Assembly (NCBI GenBank): GCA_017452305.1
Contig: JAFTMQ010000032.1
Location: forward strand, 1-5,885
Length of the DNA stretch: 5,885 nt
Direction of reading: 5' to 3'
Origin: Clostridia bacterium
Lineage (GTDB): Bacteria > Bacillota > Clostridia > Christensenellales > Borkfalkiaceae
Shown here: positions 1 through 5,885 of the stretch, piece by piece
Layout of the letters: the number at the start of each line of letters is the position of its first letter
Position numbering within the stretch: position 1 is the first letter of the stretch
Position numbers and translations under genes: made by a program
Notes under the pieces: generated by a model
What the model saw: the letters and a program-made list of their open reading frames with translations, nothing else
Told to the model about the DNA's origin: nothing
The model's database searches: none

Positions 1-1838
1 TCTACGACAGCACTAACCTTGCTACGGAAATTTGGATTAAGAACGCATTTGAAGCATTGGACGCTACGACGGAACATCGCTTTGGTTTTGACTATTGGGG
101 CGATTTGACGATTGATAACTATAAGCTTTCGACGCCCACTAAAACGGTGTTTGAAACGGATTTCACCGGTTCGGCTTGGAGCGACGCTACGGGTGTTGCC
201 GCTGCTGGCAAGATGTTCAACAACTATGGCGTTCCCGTATCCGTTGCGCAAATTGACGCAAGCCTTACGAAGACCGACCGTATCGTAACCGAATTAAAGG
301 TTAAGTCGGACGAAAATAGCGCAAAGGCGTTCACGCTTACGGGCTCTGTAGATTTCAAGACGCTTGACAAGTTCGGTTTTGCAATGGGTCTTGATACGCA
401 AGATCAAGCACTTGACGCAGACGGCGTTTCCTTCGTGTACTTCACGCAAGGCGTGAATGCGGGCGGAACAAACGTAAATTACATCAACGTAATGGAAAAC
501 GGCGAAGCTGTGGGCGAGCCCATCGAGGTTGGCGATATGGCTGGGTTATTCGATTTCTTTGATTTTGAATTTACGGTAGCAACGGACGGCACGGCAGCGT
601 TTAGCGCGTTTGGCGTAAGCATTCCTTTGACCTTGAACCCCGACAACATCGACGGTTATTTTGCGCTCGCAAACTATGGCGACGCTACGTCGGAAATTTC
701 CCTCGGCAGAGGTTTAAACATTATGAGCTTCGCATATAGAGCAAGCGAAGGCGCAGGCGTTGCTTCCAACTTCAATACGAATTGGCTTAACCCCGATAAC
801 TGGGAAATGCTTGCTGGTACGCCTGTAATGTTTGAAGACGTCACGCAAACGAAGGGTATCGTTGTAGAAGACGGCAAAGTACAATTTGTTGGCGTTGGTC
901 ACGGCTCGTATATCGGTACGACGCAAAAATATGCGGAATACGTTGTCGAATTTATCCACGAAGAATATTTCGATGGCGACAAGCCTAAGCTTGTAGATTC
1001 TTATGAATTAGGCTATTCGCCCCTCGCGGTTATTATCGGTATCGACGGCGCAGTGAGCGCTCCTAGCGGCTGGGCTGAATCGACGATGATCCTCTTCTAC
1101 GAAAGCCATCTTCAATTACTCGACTTCAAGCAAGAATCGCTTTCCATTCAAGACTCGTTGACGAACTACAATTTCAGACCTGCTGAGGCAGGTGCTGTTA
1201 AGAGAACGGCAGTCAAGATGGTTGTCATCAATAAAACGGTTACCGTTTATTTGCAAGAACTTGTAGAAGGCACTGCTCCTACGGAAGAAGCTTGGGTAAA
1301 GGCGGCGGAATTCCAAACGGCAGATACCTATGGTAAAATTACCTTTGCGTCCACGGAAGCAGGCGTATTTAGCCTTGACGATATCCGTGTTACCCCGATT
1401 GACGATCCCGATCCCGCAGTTGTAGCGGCGAATGCAGCGGCATACGTAAGCTTCCAAGAAATCGCAGATGAGCATAGACCTATCACCCTTGACGCTCCCG
1501 TTATTACGATGAATGAAAGCGTAGTATCTTGGGAGGCAGTGGAAGGCGCAACGGGTTATATTGTAAGCGTAAACGATCAAACCACAGAAGTTGGCGCAGA
1601 CGTTCTTTCCTATACGGTAGAGGCAACGGAAGTAGGCGATTATACGATTACGGTTGTTGCAAAGGGCAACGGCGAATGGATTAGCGACTCCGCGCAAAGC
1701 AACGCGATTTCGTTCACAATTGAACCGCCTAAGGCAGAGAAGAAAGGCTGTGGCAGCGTTGTTATGGACGGCTCGATTTTGATCGTTGTAGCGGCTGCTG
1801 GTATTGCGCTTGTTGCAAGAAAGAGAAAAGAAGACTAA
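1..1838 (+). CDS. C-terminal part of a large modular cell-surface protein with a membrane anchor (5' end outside the window)
   Basis: The reading frame is open to the left edge (first full codon at base 3), so the TTG at 57 is not a convincing start and the gene begins upstream. What is visible is about 611 residues, rich in beta-strand-like sequence and poor in Cys. I read it as modules: the tail of one concanavalin/LamG-like unit (to about base 145, ending TIDNYKLSTP), a second (about 147-740), a third (about 765-1410, ending LDDIRVTPI), then a fibronectin-III-like unit (about 1488-1730, with VSWEAVEGATGYIVSV). The end carries GCGS, one hydrophobic helix (about 1770-1818) and the basic tail ARKRKED. 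Such proteins usually sit on the outer face of Gram-positive cells and bind glycans or cell-wall material; no catalytic motif is visible. The module calls are by eye and the ligand is unknown. The neighbouring sugar permease and glycosidase-like genes suggest a carbohydrate role. Confidence 0.8.
   Translation, partial: YDSTNLATEIWIKNAFEALDATTEHRFGFDYWGDLTIDNYKLSTPTKTVFETDFTGSAWSDATGVAAAGKMFNNYGVPVSVAQIDASLTKTDRIVTELKVKSDENSAKAFTLTGSVDFKTLDKFGFAMGLDTQDQALDADGVSFVYFTQGVNAGGTNVNYINVMENGEAVGEPIEVGDMAGLFDFFDFEFTVATDGTAAFSAFGVSIPLTLNPDNIDGYFALANYGDATSEISLGRGLNIMSFAYRASEGAGVASNFNTNWLNPDNWEMLAGTPVMFEDVTQTKGIVVEDGKVQFVGVGHGSYIGTTQKYAEYVVEFIHEEYFDGDKPKLVDSYELGYSPLAVIIGIDGAVSAPSGWAESTMILFYESHLQLLDFKQESLSIQDSLTNYNFRPAEAGAVKRTAVKMVVINKTVTVYLQELVEGTAPTEEAWVKAAEFQTADTYGKITFASTEAGVFSLDDIRVTPIDDPDPAVVAANAAAYVSFQEIADEHRPITLDAPVITMNESVVSWEAVEGATGYIVSVNDQTTEVGADVLSYTVEATEVGDYTITVVAKGNGEWISDSAQSNAISFTIEPPKAEKKGCGSVVMDGSILIVVAAAGIALVARKRKED
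1746..1838 (+). other. C-terminal Cys-containing sorting/anchor signal of the surface protein
   Basis: The last 31 residues are a tripartite tail: GCGS with the Cys codon at 1749-1751, a hydrophobic stretch of about 16 residues (ILIVVAAAGIALVA), and a basic cluster RKRKED before the TAA stop. The layout (short Cys/Gly motif, helix, Arg/Lys) resembles protein-sorting tails such as MYXO-CTERM and Synerg-CTERM. It is not the LPXTG sortase signal. It could be a cleaved and lipidated anchor or simply a stop-transfer helix; the sequence does not decide. Confidence 0.6.
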
Positions 1839-1842
1839 CGAA

Positions 1843-1861
1843 TTTTCGGGGAAACCGAAGA
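1843..1861 (+). promoter_or_regulatory. Small hairpin just after the surface-protein stop codon
   Basis: A seven-pair stem (TTTTCGG with CCGAAGA, one T·G wobble) encloses the loop GGAAA and begins five bases after the stop codon. No T-run follows, so I do not call it an intrinsic terminator. It is the first of three hairpins in this 114-base gap and may protect the upstream mRNA 3' end. Confidence 0.4.
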
Positions 1862-1885
1862 GAATAATGAAAAGATAAACGGTAA

Positions 1886-1917
1886 GTTTTCCCCTCCTGT
1901 TCGCGGGAGGGGGGAAC
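1886..1917 (+). promoter_or_regulatory. Strong 14-bp intercistronic hairpin with TTCG tetraloop
   Basis: The arms 1886-1899 and 1904-1917 pair along all 14 positions, three of them T·G wobbles (1889-1914, 1890-1913, 1898-1905), around the loop TTCG at 1900-1903. The core is seven G/C-rich pairs (CCCCTCC with GGAGGGG). UUCG loops are unusually stable in RNA, although the classic closing pair is C-G and here it is G-C. No T-tract follows on either strand, so termination is unlikely. A role in mRNA stabilisation or processing between the surface-protein and permease cistrons is the likeliest reading. It lies 35 bases before the permease start. Confidence 0.65.
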
Positions 1918-1919
1918 AA

Positions 1920-1943
1920 GCCGCTAAAAAAGGCGGTCGGGAG
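1920..1943 (+). promoter_or_regulatory. Third small hairpin followed by the permease ribosome binding site
   Basis: CCGC (1921-1924) pairs with GCGG (1933-1936), extendable by a G·T pair, around an A-rich eight-base loop. Directly after it is the Shine-Dalgarno site GGGAG at 1939-1943, nine bases before the ATG at 1953. The site stays unpaired if this hairpin and the larger one upstream both form. CTCCTG at 1894-1899, inside the larger hairpin, could alternatively pair with CGGGAG at 1938-1943 and cover the site. Confidence 0.4.
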
Positions 1944-1952
1944 AAAGAAACG

Positions 1953-2837
1953 ATGGCGATTAAAACGAATAAGAAAAATAAAATAAAGATAGCAACGTCC
2001 GCACGCGTAGCGATGTGGATTGCGTTTGGATTGTTCGTAATCTACGGGATTTCGCTTGTGTATCCGTTGCTTTGGTGTTTCTTAAACTCCTTAAAAGGTA
2101 GAGAAGAGTTTATGCAAGAGAGTGTTTGGGCTTTGCCTAAATATTGGTATATTGAAAATTGGTGGTATTGCTTAACCTCTATGGAATATCACGAGGTAAA
2201 TATACTCGGTATGTTTGGAAACACAATTTTCTTTACCGTGTCGTGTACTTTTTTAAGTACCTTCTTCTCGGCGGCCATGGCATACATATTGACGAAGTAT
2301 CCCTTCCCCGGAAGTAAGGCCTTTTATTCGGTTGCTTTTATTTTAATGATGGTGCCAATGGTCGGAAATACGGCAACGACATATCGGTTGGCGCACGAAA
2401 CGCATCTTTACAATACGTATCTTTGGCCTCTTGTTACTTCTTGCGGTGGCTTTGGCATGGGCTTCGTGCTTCTTTACGGCTTTTTTAAGAACCTTTCGTG
2501 GTCGTATGCGGAAGCTGCATTTATTGACGGCGCGGGGCATTTTAGAGTGTTTTTCAACATTATGATACCTATGGCGATGCCGGCGATCGGGGCGATTGCC
2601 ATCCAAGGCGCGATTGGTATTTGGAACGACTATTATACTGCGTATATGTATACGCCGGACAAAGTAACGATAGCGTTGGGTTTATACGGGATTCAGTCGC
2701 AAAATGACTACGGGAAGATTAGCTATCCGGAGTTGTTTTCTGCAATGATGCTGACGACAATCCCCGTGATTGTGGTGTACGCATGCGCACAAAAGTTTAT
2801 TATCAAAAACACGACGGTAGGGGGCATTAAGGGCTAA
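1953..2837 (+). CDS. Carbohydrate ABC transporter permease, MalG type (CUT1 family)
   Basis: This 294-residue protein is one of the two membrane subunits of an ABC importer for sugars or oligosaccharides. Six hydrophobic segments are visible, near residues 19-45, 84-113, 121-144, 151-180, 201-232 and 259-287. The cytoplasmic loop before segment 5 carries the EAA signature that contacts the ATPase: E187-A-A-F-I-D-G193 with Pro206 and Pro210. The C-terminal TVGGIKG matches the usual ending of MalG-like subunits, and the length is normal for the family. A basic N-terminus (KTNKKNKIK) precedes segment 1. The ATG at 1953 is supported by GGGAG nine bases upstream. The usual partners (MalF-type permease, binding protein, ATPase) are not here: the gene just upstream is a surface protein. 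The stop codon lies one base before the next gene, implying co-transcription and probably translational coupling. Substrate specificity cannot be read from the sequence. Confidence 0.93.
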   Translation: MAIKTNKKNKIKIATSARVAMWIAFGLFVIYGISLVYPLLWCFLNSLKGREEFMQESVWALPKYWYIENWWYCLTSMEYHEVNILGMFGNTIFFTVSCTFLSTFFSAAMAYILTKYPFPGSKAFYSVAFILMMVPMVGNTATTYRLAHETHLYNTYLWPLVTSCGGFGMGFVLLYGFFKNLSWSYAEAAFIDGAGHFRVFFNIMIPMAMPAIGAIAIQGAIGIWNDYYTAYMYTPDKVTIALGLYGIQSQNDYGKISYPELFSAMMLTTIPVIVVYACAQKFIIKNTTVGGIKG

Positions 2838-2838
2838 A

Positions 2839-4059
2839 ATGGAAAATTATAGACACAAAAGTGGAGAGATGTACAAATCTGGATGGGTTGCACCTCCGTC
2901 TGAAAAAAACGGCGGTAAGGATTATATCACCGAAGAGCGGTTAAAGGAAGTCCGCGAGGCGGGGATAAATTTAATGCAACCGTGTCATAGTAGTTTTGAG
3001 GACGCCAAACGCTTGGTGGAAGCCGCAGCAAAGTTTGACGTTGACGTAATCATTCCCATTGAAAACACCCTCAAAGAGGATTTTGACCCGAATAAAATCG
3101 CTTTTGAGTTAGAATATTATAAAAATAGTGAAAACGTGCTGGGGCTCAATTTGATTGACGAGCCGGGGCGTATTTCTTTCGACGTATTAGATAAAACTGC
3201 GAAAAAATTAAGACCGTATATCGGTGACAAGCTGCTCTACGTCAATCATATGCCAATGTATGCGACGGCGGGACAATTAAACGGCGGTTGGTGGTCGCCC
3301 TATGAAGAAGAATCTACTTCGGACGATTATTACGATTTTCTAAAATCCTTCTACGAGAAGGTGAAAGAGGTGGGGCTGGCGTCTTATGATTTCTATCCCT
3401 TCCGTCACGAAAAAGGAAGCTGTGATCCTCGTTATTTCGAGCAGATGTGTATAGCGAAACAAATTGCGTCCGAGCATGATTTGCCGCTTTGGAATTTCAC
3501 ACAAGTCACTTCTTGGAATCGCGACGCAGTAAGGAATATGACGTATAGCGAAATGGCGTGGCTGAATAACACCTCGCTTGCGTGCGGGGTAACGGGGCTG
3601 CAATATTTTTGCTATTGGACGCCCTTCGATAATGTGGAAACATTTGAAAACGCAATGATTTCGCGTGATGGGAAGCGCACGAAGCATTACTATTTTGCGC
3701 AGGATTTAAACGCGAAAATTGATAAGATTGCGCCTTATATTCTCGACGCGAAATTCGTTGGTACGATTCCGTATGGGGATACGATTTGTGCGTTCCCTAA
3801 AAGCTATGCAATTCGCACCTTCGGTAAACTTGATCGCTTTATGAGCGACGGTATGTTAATCGGGTGTTTTAAATGGCAAAAGAAAAATATGTATTTCGTC
3901 GTGAATACTTCGGTTATGGAAACTCGTTTGACGGAGCTTACTTTTAAGGAAGAAATCAAGGCGAAAGTAATCATTGGTTTTAATGAGTTCGTTTTTTCGG
4001 GACAGGTGCTGAACAAACCGCTTGGTGCGGGTGAGGCGATGCTCATCATTGAGGAATAA
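2839..4059 (+). CDS. Cytosolic glycoside-hydrolase-like TIM-barrel protein
   Basis: This 406-residue protein has no signal peptide and should be cytoplasmic. It reads as a (beta/alpha)8 barrel (about residues 1-320) followed by a beta-rich C-terminal domain (about 340-406, MLIGCFKWQ... to LGAGEAMLIIEE). Barrel landmarks are ITEERLKEVREAGIN near residues 30-45, the strand-4 type motif L-I-D107-E108-P109, YDFYPF, LPLWNFTQ222, and E238 leading into a helix and the final strand GLQYFCYW. D-E-P at this place is typical of clan-A-like glycosidases, with the Glu as acid/base. The usual strand-7 Glu is replaced by Gln222. The next gene is a paralogue with the same landmarks. Start: ATG one base after the permease stop, with AAGGG at 2829-2833 inside the permease gene; the in-frame ATG at 2869 has poorer spacing. 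The likely role is processing an imported oligosaccharide. I could not assign a GH family, and a non-catalytic role is possible. Confidence 0.7.
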   Translation: MENYRHKSGEMYKSGWVAPPSEKNGGKDYITEERLKEVREAGINLMQPCHSSFEDAKRLVEAAAKFDVDVIIPIENTLKEDFDPNKIAFELEYYKNSENVLGLNLIDEPGRISFDVLDKTAKKLRPYIGDKLLYVNHMPMYATAGQLNGGWWSPYEEESTSDDYYDFLKSFYEKVKEVGLASYDFYPFRHEKGSCDPRYFEQMCIAKQIASEHDLPLWNFTQVTSWNRDAVRNMTYSEMAWLNNTSLACGVTGLQYFCYWTPFDNVETFENAMISRDGKRTKHYYFAQDLNAKIDKIAPYILDAKFVGTIPYGDTICAFPKSYAIRTFGKLDRFMSDGMLIGCFKWQKKNMYFVVNTSVMETRLTELTFKEEIKAKVIIGFNEFVFSGQVLNKPLGAGEAMLIIEE

Positions 4060-4064
4060 AGGGG
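4060..4064 (+). promoter_or_regulatory. Ribosome binding site of the lipoprotein gene
   Basis: AGGGG lies directly after the TAA of the preceding gene and seven bases before the ATG at 4072. It fixes the start that gives a complete lipoprotein signal peptide. The short 12-base gap supports one transcript with the upstream genes. Confidence 0.7.
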
Positions 4065-4071
4065 AACAAGG

Positions 4072-5448
4072 ATGAAAAGGAAATTGAACAAAATTTGCAG
4101 TATGGCTTTGGCAACGCTGTGCCTTAGTCTTTGCGCTTGCGGCGCGACGGACGATAATAGCGTCACCGTAAGACCTCAGCCTACCGTTATTACGAACGAA
4201 ACCTATCAATCCTATTGGATGAAACAGCACGACTATAAGACGATGCCGATTGCTGCGTTTAACGGTATGGGACTTAAAGAGTATAACGCGCAGTATGCCG
4301 ATATGGTGACGGAAGAACACTATGCGGAAATGGCGGCTTGTCATATCAATACGTCTTATGCGCTCTATGACAGTATCATCTACGCGGATCAGGTTGTCAA
4401 GGCGCTGGAATATGCGGAAAAATTCAATATTTCCTATCTTGCAATCGGTCCGGGTTTTGACTCGGCAACGGACGTAAATAAATTGGAAACGCAAATTTAT
4501 AAGACTTTGATAAAAAATAAGCCGAAAGCACTTGGCGGAATTCTCATCAAGGACGAACCCAGCCGTTCGCACTTTGAGCAAATTGCGACCTCGCGTGCAA
4601 CGTTTGAGAAGTTGCTCGGTAAAAATTTCTTATATCATTCCAACGTATTCCCCGATTATGCTACGGAACAACAACGTTATGGCAGCGGGGCTATCCCCGA
4701 GGGTGGATATTCCCACGAGCAGTACGTAGACGATTATATTCGTATTTACAACCCGCAAATCCTTTCGTTTGCTTACTATCCTTTGTATGAAGCTGGTATA
4801 ATGCAGCTTGGCTATTTTGACAATATGTCTGTTATGCGCAGGAAGGCGGCGGAGGCAAAAATTCCATTCTGGTTCTACGTGCAAACTTGTTCATTTAGCG
4901 ATAATACGCGTATCCCCAACGAAGCGGATTTGCATTGGCTCGTAAATACTGCGCTTGCTTACGGTTCAAAGGGTATTCAATATTTCACCTACGTAGTGCC
5001 TATTTCCTTCCCGGGAGGGGAACAGTTTGCAGGCGCAATGATCGACTTGCAGGGCAACCCTACGGAAGTGTACGGCTACGCGCAAACAATCAACAAGTTT
5101 ATCACCGAGGTTGACGAGGTATTGATGTGCTCGTTGAGCAAAGGCTTGATGAAGTCGGGTACGTCGGCTTGCGGCGATATTCCCGAGAGGGATTTGGTTG
5201 CTTCCTATGGCGCGCTTTCTAGTGTAAAAGGGGAAAGCGTACTCGTTGGTTGTTTCGATTATAACGGAAAAGACGCGTACTACGTTGTCAACAACAGCGT
5301 CACGGAAGCTTGTACCGCAACCTTGAATTTTAGCAAGGCGGCAAGTGGCTACGTGCATAACTACGCGGGTAAAACGAATATTTCAAAGAAAAAATCGTTG
5401 GATATTGAGCTCGGCGCAGGGAAAGCGGCACTCGTGGTGCTTGATTAA
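4072..5448 (+). CDS. Lipid-anchored glycoside-hydrolase-like TIM-barrel lipoprotein
   Basis: This 458-residue protein begins with a bacterial lipoprotein signal: basic MKRKLNK, a hydrophobic stretch, and the lipobox L20-C-A-C23, so Cys23 should be lipidated and the mature protein held on the outer face of the membrane. A linker (to about residue 45) leads into a barrel with the same landmarks as the upstream 406-residue protein: VTEEHYAEMAACHIN, K160-D161-E162-P163-S, FLYHSNVFPDYAT, FAYYPLY, IPFWFYVQ271, D286 before WLVNTALAYG, and GIQYFTYVVP. The C-terminal beta domain (VLVGCFDYN...YYVVNNSV...LGAGKAALVVLD) also matches. The two genes are therefore diverged tandem paralogues placed on opposite sides of the membrane. 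Glu162 is the candidate acid/base; a strand-7 Glu is missing here too. The probable role is extracellular cleavage or binding of the glycan whose fragments the ABC system imports. The lipoprotein call is firm; the enzymatic activity is inferred. Confidence 0.75.
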   Translation: MKRKLNKICSMALATLCLSLCACGATDDNSVTVRPQPTVITNETYQSYWMKQHDYKTMPIAAFNGMGLKEYNAQYADMVTEEHYAEMAACHINTSYALYDSIIYADQVVKALEYAEKFNISYLAIGPGFDSATDVNKLETQIYKTLIKNKPKALGGILIKDEPSRSHFEQIATSRATFEKLLGKNFLYHSNVFPDYATEQQRYGSGAIPEGGYSHEQYVDDYIRIYNPQILSFAYYPLYEAGIMQLGYFDNMSVMRRKAAEAKIPFWFYVQTCSFSDNTRIPNEADLHWLVNTALAYGSKGIQYFTYVVPISFPGGEQFAGAMIDLQGNPTEVYGYAQTINKFITEVDEVLMCSLSKGLMKSGTSACGDIPERDLVASYGALSSVKGESVLVGCFDYNGKDAYYVVNNSVTEACTATLNFSKAASGYVHNYAGKTNISKKKSLDIELGAGKAALVVLD

Positions 5449-5473
5449 CGAAAAAACTTTATAAAACGTATGC

Positions 5474-5505
5474 TCCCGCGAGAATTTCTTGCGGGAATAT
5501 ATTTA
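5474..5505 (+). terminator. Probable intrinsic terminator after the lipoprotein gene
   Basis: TCCCGCGAG (5474-5482) pairs with CTTGCGGGA (5488-5496), nine pairs including one G·T, around the loop AATTT. It lies 26 bases after the stop codon and is followed by the T-rich but interrupted ATATATTTAT. The weak T-tract means termination may be partial, with read-through into the serine hydrolase gene. Confidence 0.6.
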
Positions 5506-5526
5506 TCAATAAATCGGCAAAAAAAT

Positions 5527-5531
5527 AGGTG
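5527..5531 (+). promoter_or_regulatory. Ribosome binding site of the serine hydrolase gene
   Basis: AGGTG sits four bases before the ATG at 5536. The spacing is short but usable, and no better start lies nearby in this frame. I found no convincing -35/-10 pair between 5449 and 5526. Confidence 0.5.
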
Positions 5532-5535
5532 CTTT

Positions 5536-5885
5536 ATGAGACGGTTAAATATTGAAAAATTGCAAAAAAACTTAATAAAACGAAACGAAAATGACGTCGC
5601 GCGTGGGACGATTACCTGCTCGCAAATTATCGTCAATCAATGCGGGAAAAGGGTATACCAAGCGGACTTTGGCACAAATGGCGTTGGGGGTGCGCCCTTG
5701 GCGCATAATGCAACCTTCCGTATTGCGTCTATGACGAAAACTGTAACGGCATTTGCGGTTTTATTGGAAGTGGAGCGAGGGCGATTTGATTTGCAAGCGC
5801 CTATTACAAGTTATTTACAGGGGTATGAAAAATTGCCCATTGCACGCTTGGTTGACGGCGAATTGCAGACTACGGGTATCAATAA
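5536..5885 (+). CDS. N-terminal part of a serine hydrolase of the beta-lactamase (class C/esterase) family
   Basis: The frame runs from ATG 5536 off the right edge, giving 116 complete codons of a protein that is usually 300-400 residues or more. The catalytic motif S65-M-T-K68 (bases 5728-5739) lies in FRIASMTKTVTAFAVLLEVE, followed by GRFDLQAPITSYL, a pattern highly typical of the beta-lactamase/AmpC-like superfamily that includes esterases, D-aminopeptidases and transesterases. Before it, SQIIVNQCGKRVYQADFG matches the usual first beta hairpin. The Tyr-x-Asn motif and the third motif would lie beyond the window. No signal peptide is present: the N-terminus MRRLNIEKLQKNLIKRNEN is polar, so the protein is probably cytoplasmic, unlike secreted true beta-lactamases. 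Next to glycosidase-like genes, an esterase that removes acyl groups from imported sugars is plausible but unproven. A terminator-like hairpin separates it from the upstream genes. Confidence 0.85.
   Translation, partial: MRRLNIEKLQKNLIKRNENDVARGTITCSQIIVNQCGKRVYQADFGTNGVGGAPLAHNATFRIASMTKTVTAFAVLLEVERGRFDLQAPITSYLQGYEKLPIARLVDGELQTTGIN

Noticed and set aside
57..59. TTG as the start codon of the first gene
   Set aside because: The frame continues upstream to the window edge with protein-like sequence of the same type (EIWIKNAF), there is no Shine-Dalgarno site before it, and no signal peptide follows, which a surface protein needs.
1886..1917. The strong hairpin as an intrinsic terminator
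   Set aside because: No run of T follows the stem on the plus strand, and none follows on the minus strand, so the basic requirement for factor-independent termination is missing.
1116..1919. A 267-codon open frame on the minus strand
   Set aside because: It lies almost wholly antisense to the surface-protein gene, its composition (many Arg, Asn and Cys) is that of a reverse-frame shadow, and it shows no recognisable domain or good ribosome binding site.
1911..4070. The 10-mer GGGGAACAAG occurs at 1911-1920 and again at 4061-4070, each shortly before a gene start
   Set aside because: One copy is part of a hairpin arm and the other is a ribosome binding site; ten purine-rich bases shared this way are not enough to claim a repeat or operator.
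3856..4581. A 241-codon open frame on the minus strand
   Set aside because: It spans the end of one well-supported gene and the start of the next, is rich in Arg/His/Phe as expected of an antisense frame, and resembles no family.
5489..5515. Promoter-like TTGCGG ... TAAATC before the serine hydrolase gene
   Set aside because: Both boxes match the consensus poorly, spacing is short at 15 bases, and the first box lies inside the terminator hairpin.

Overview
The window is a compact, one-directional stretch of bacterial DNA with moderate G+C. It carries four gene blocks on the + strand and has no RNA genes, insertion sequences or CRISPR arrays that I can see. The gene style points to a Clostridia-like Firmicute, perhaps an uncultured gut or rumen lineage. 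The signs are a Shine-Dalgarno site before each start that is visible, a lipoprotein with a Firmicute-type signal peptide, a CUT1-type sugar permease, and a large surface protein ending in a short Cys-containing motif, one membrane helix and a basic tail. The taxonomic guess is inference.

Layout. Positions 1-1838 are the 3' part of a large extracellular protein built from beta-rich, concanavalin/LamG-like modules, a fibronectin-III-like module and a C-terminal membrane anchor. Positions 1839-1952 are an intercistronic gap with three successive hairpins; the middle one has a 14-bp stem closed by a TTCG tetraloop. Positions 1953-2837 encode a MalG-type carbohydrate ABC permease. One base later, 2839-4059 encodes a 406-residue TIM-barrel, glycoside-hydrolase-like protein without a signal peptide. 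After 12 bases, 4072-5448 encodes a diverged paralogue of that protein that is exported and lipid-anchored. A hairpin with a weak T-tract (5474-5505) probably ends the unit. From 5536 to the window end runs the N-terminal part of a serine hydrolase of the beta-lactamase/class C esterase family.

Working together (inference): the surface protein could hold or contact a glycan, the lipoprotein paralogue could act on it outside the membrane, the ABC transporter would import fragments, the cytosolic paralogue would process them further, and the serine hydrolase could remove acyl groups. The substrate cannot be read from the sequence. The partner permease (MalF type), substrate-binding protein and ATPase are not in the window. 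The most unusual points are the cytosolic/lipoprotein pair of the same barrel family, the shared Gln where clan-A glycosidases usually carry the nucleophile Glu, and the structured leader before the permease.
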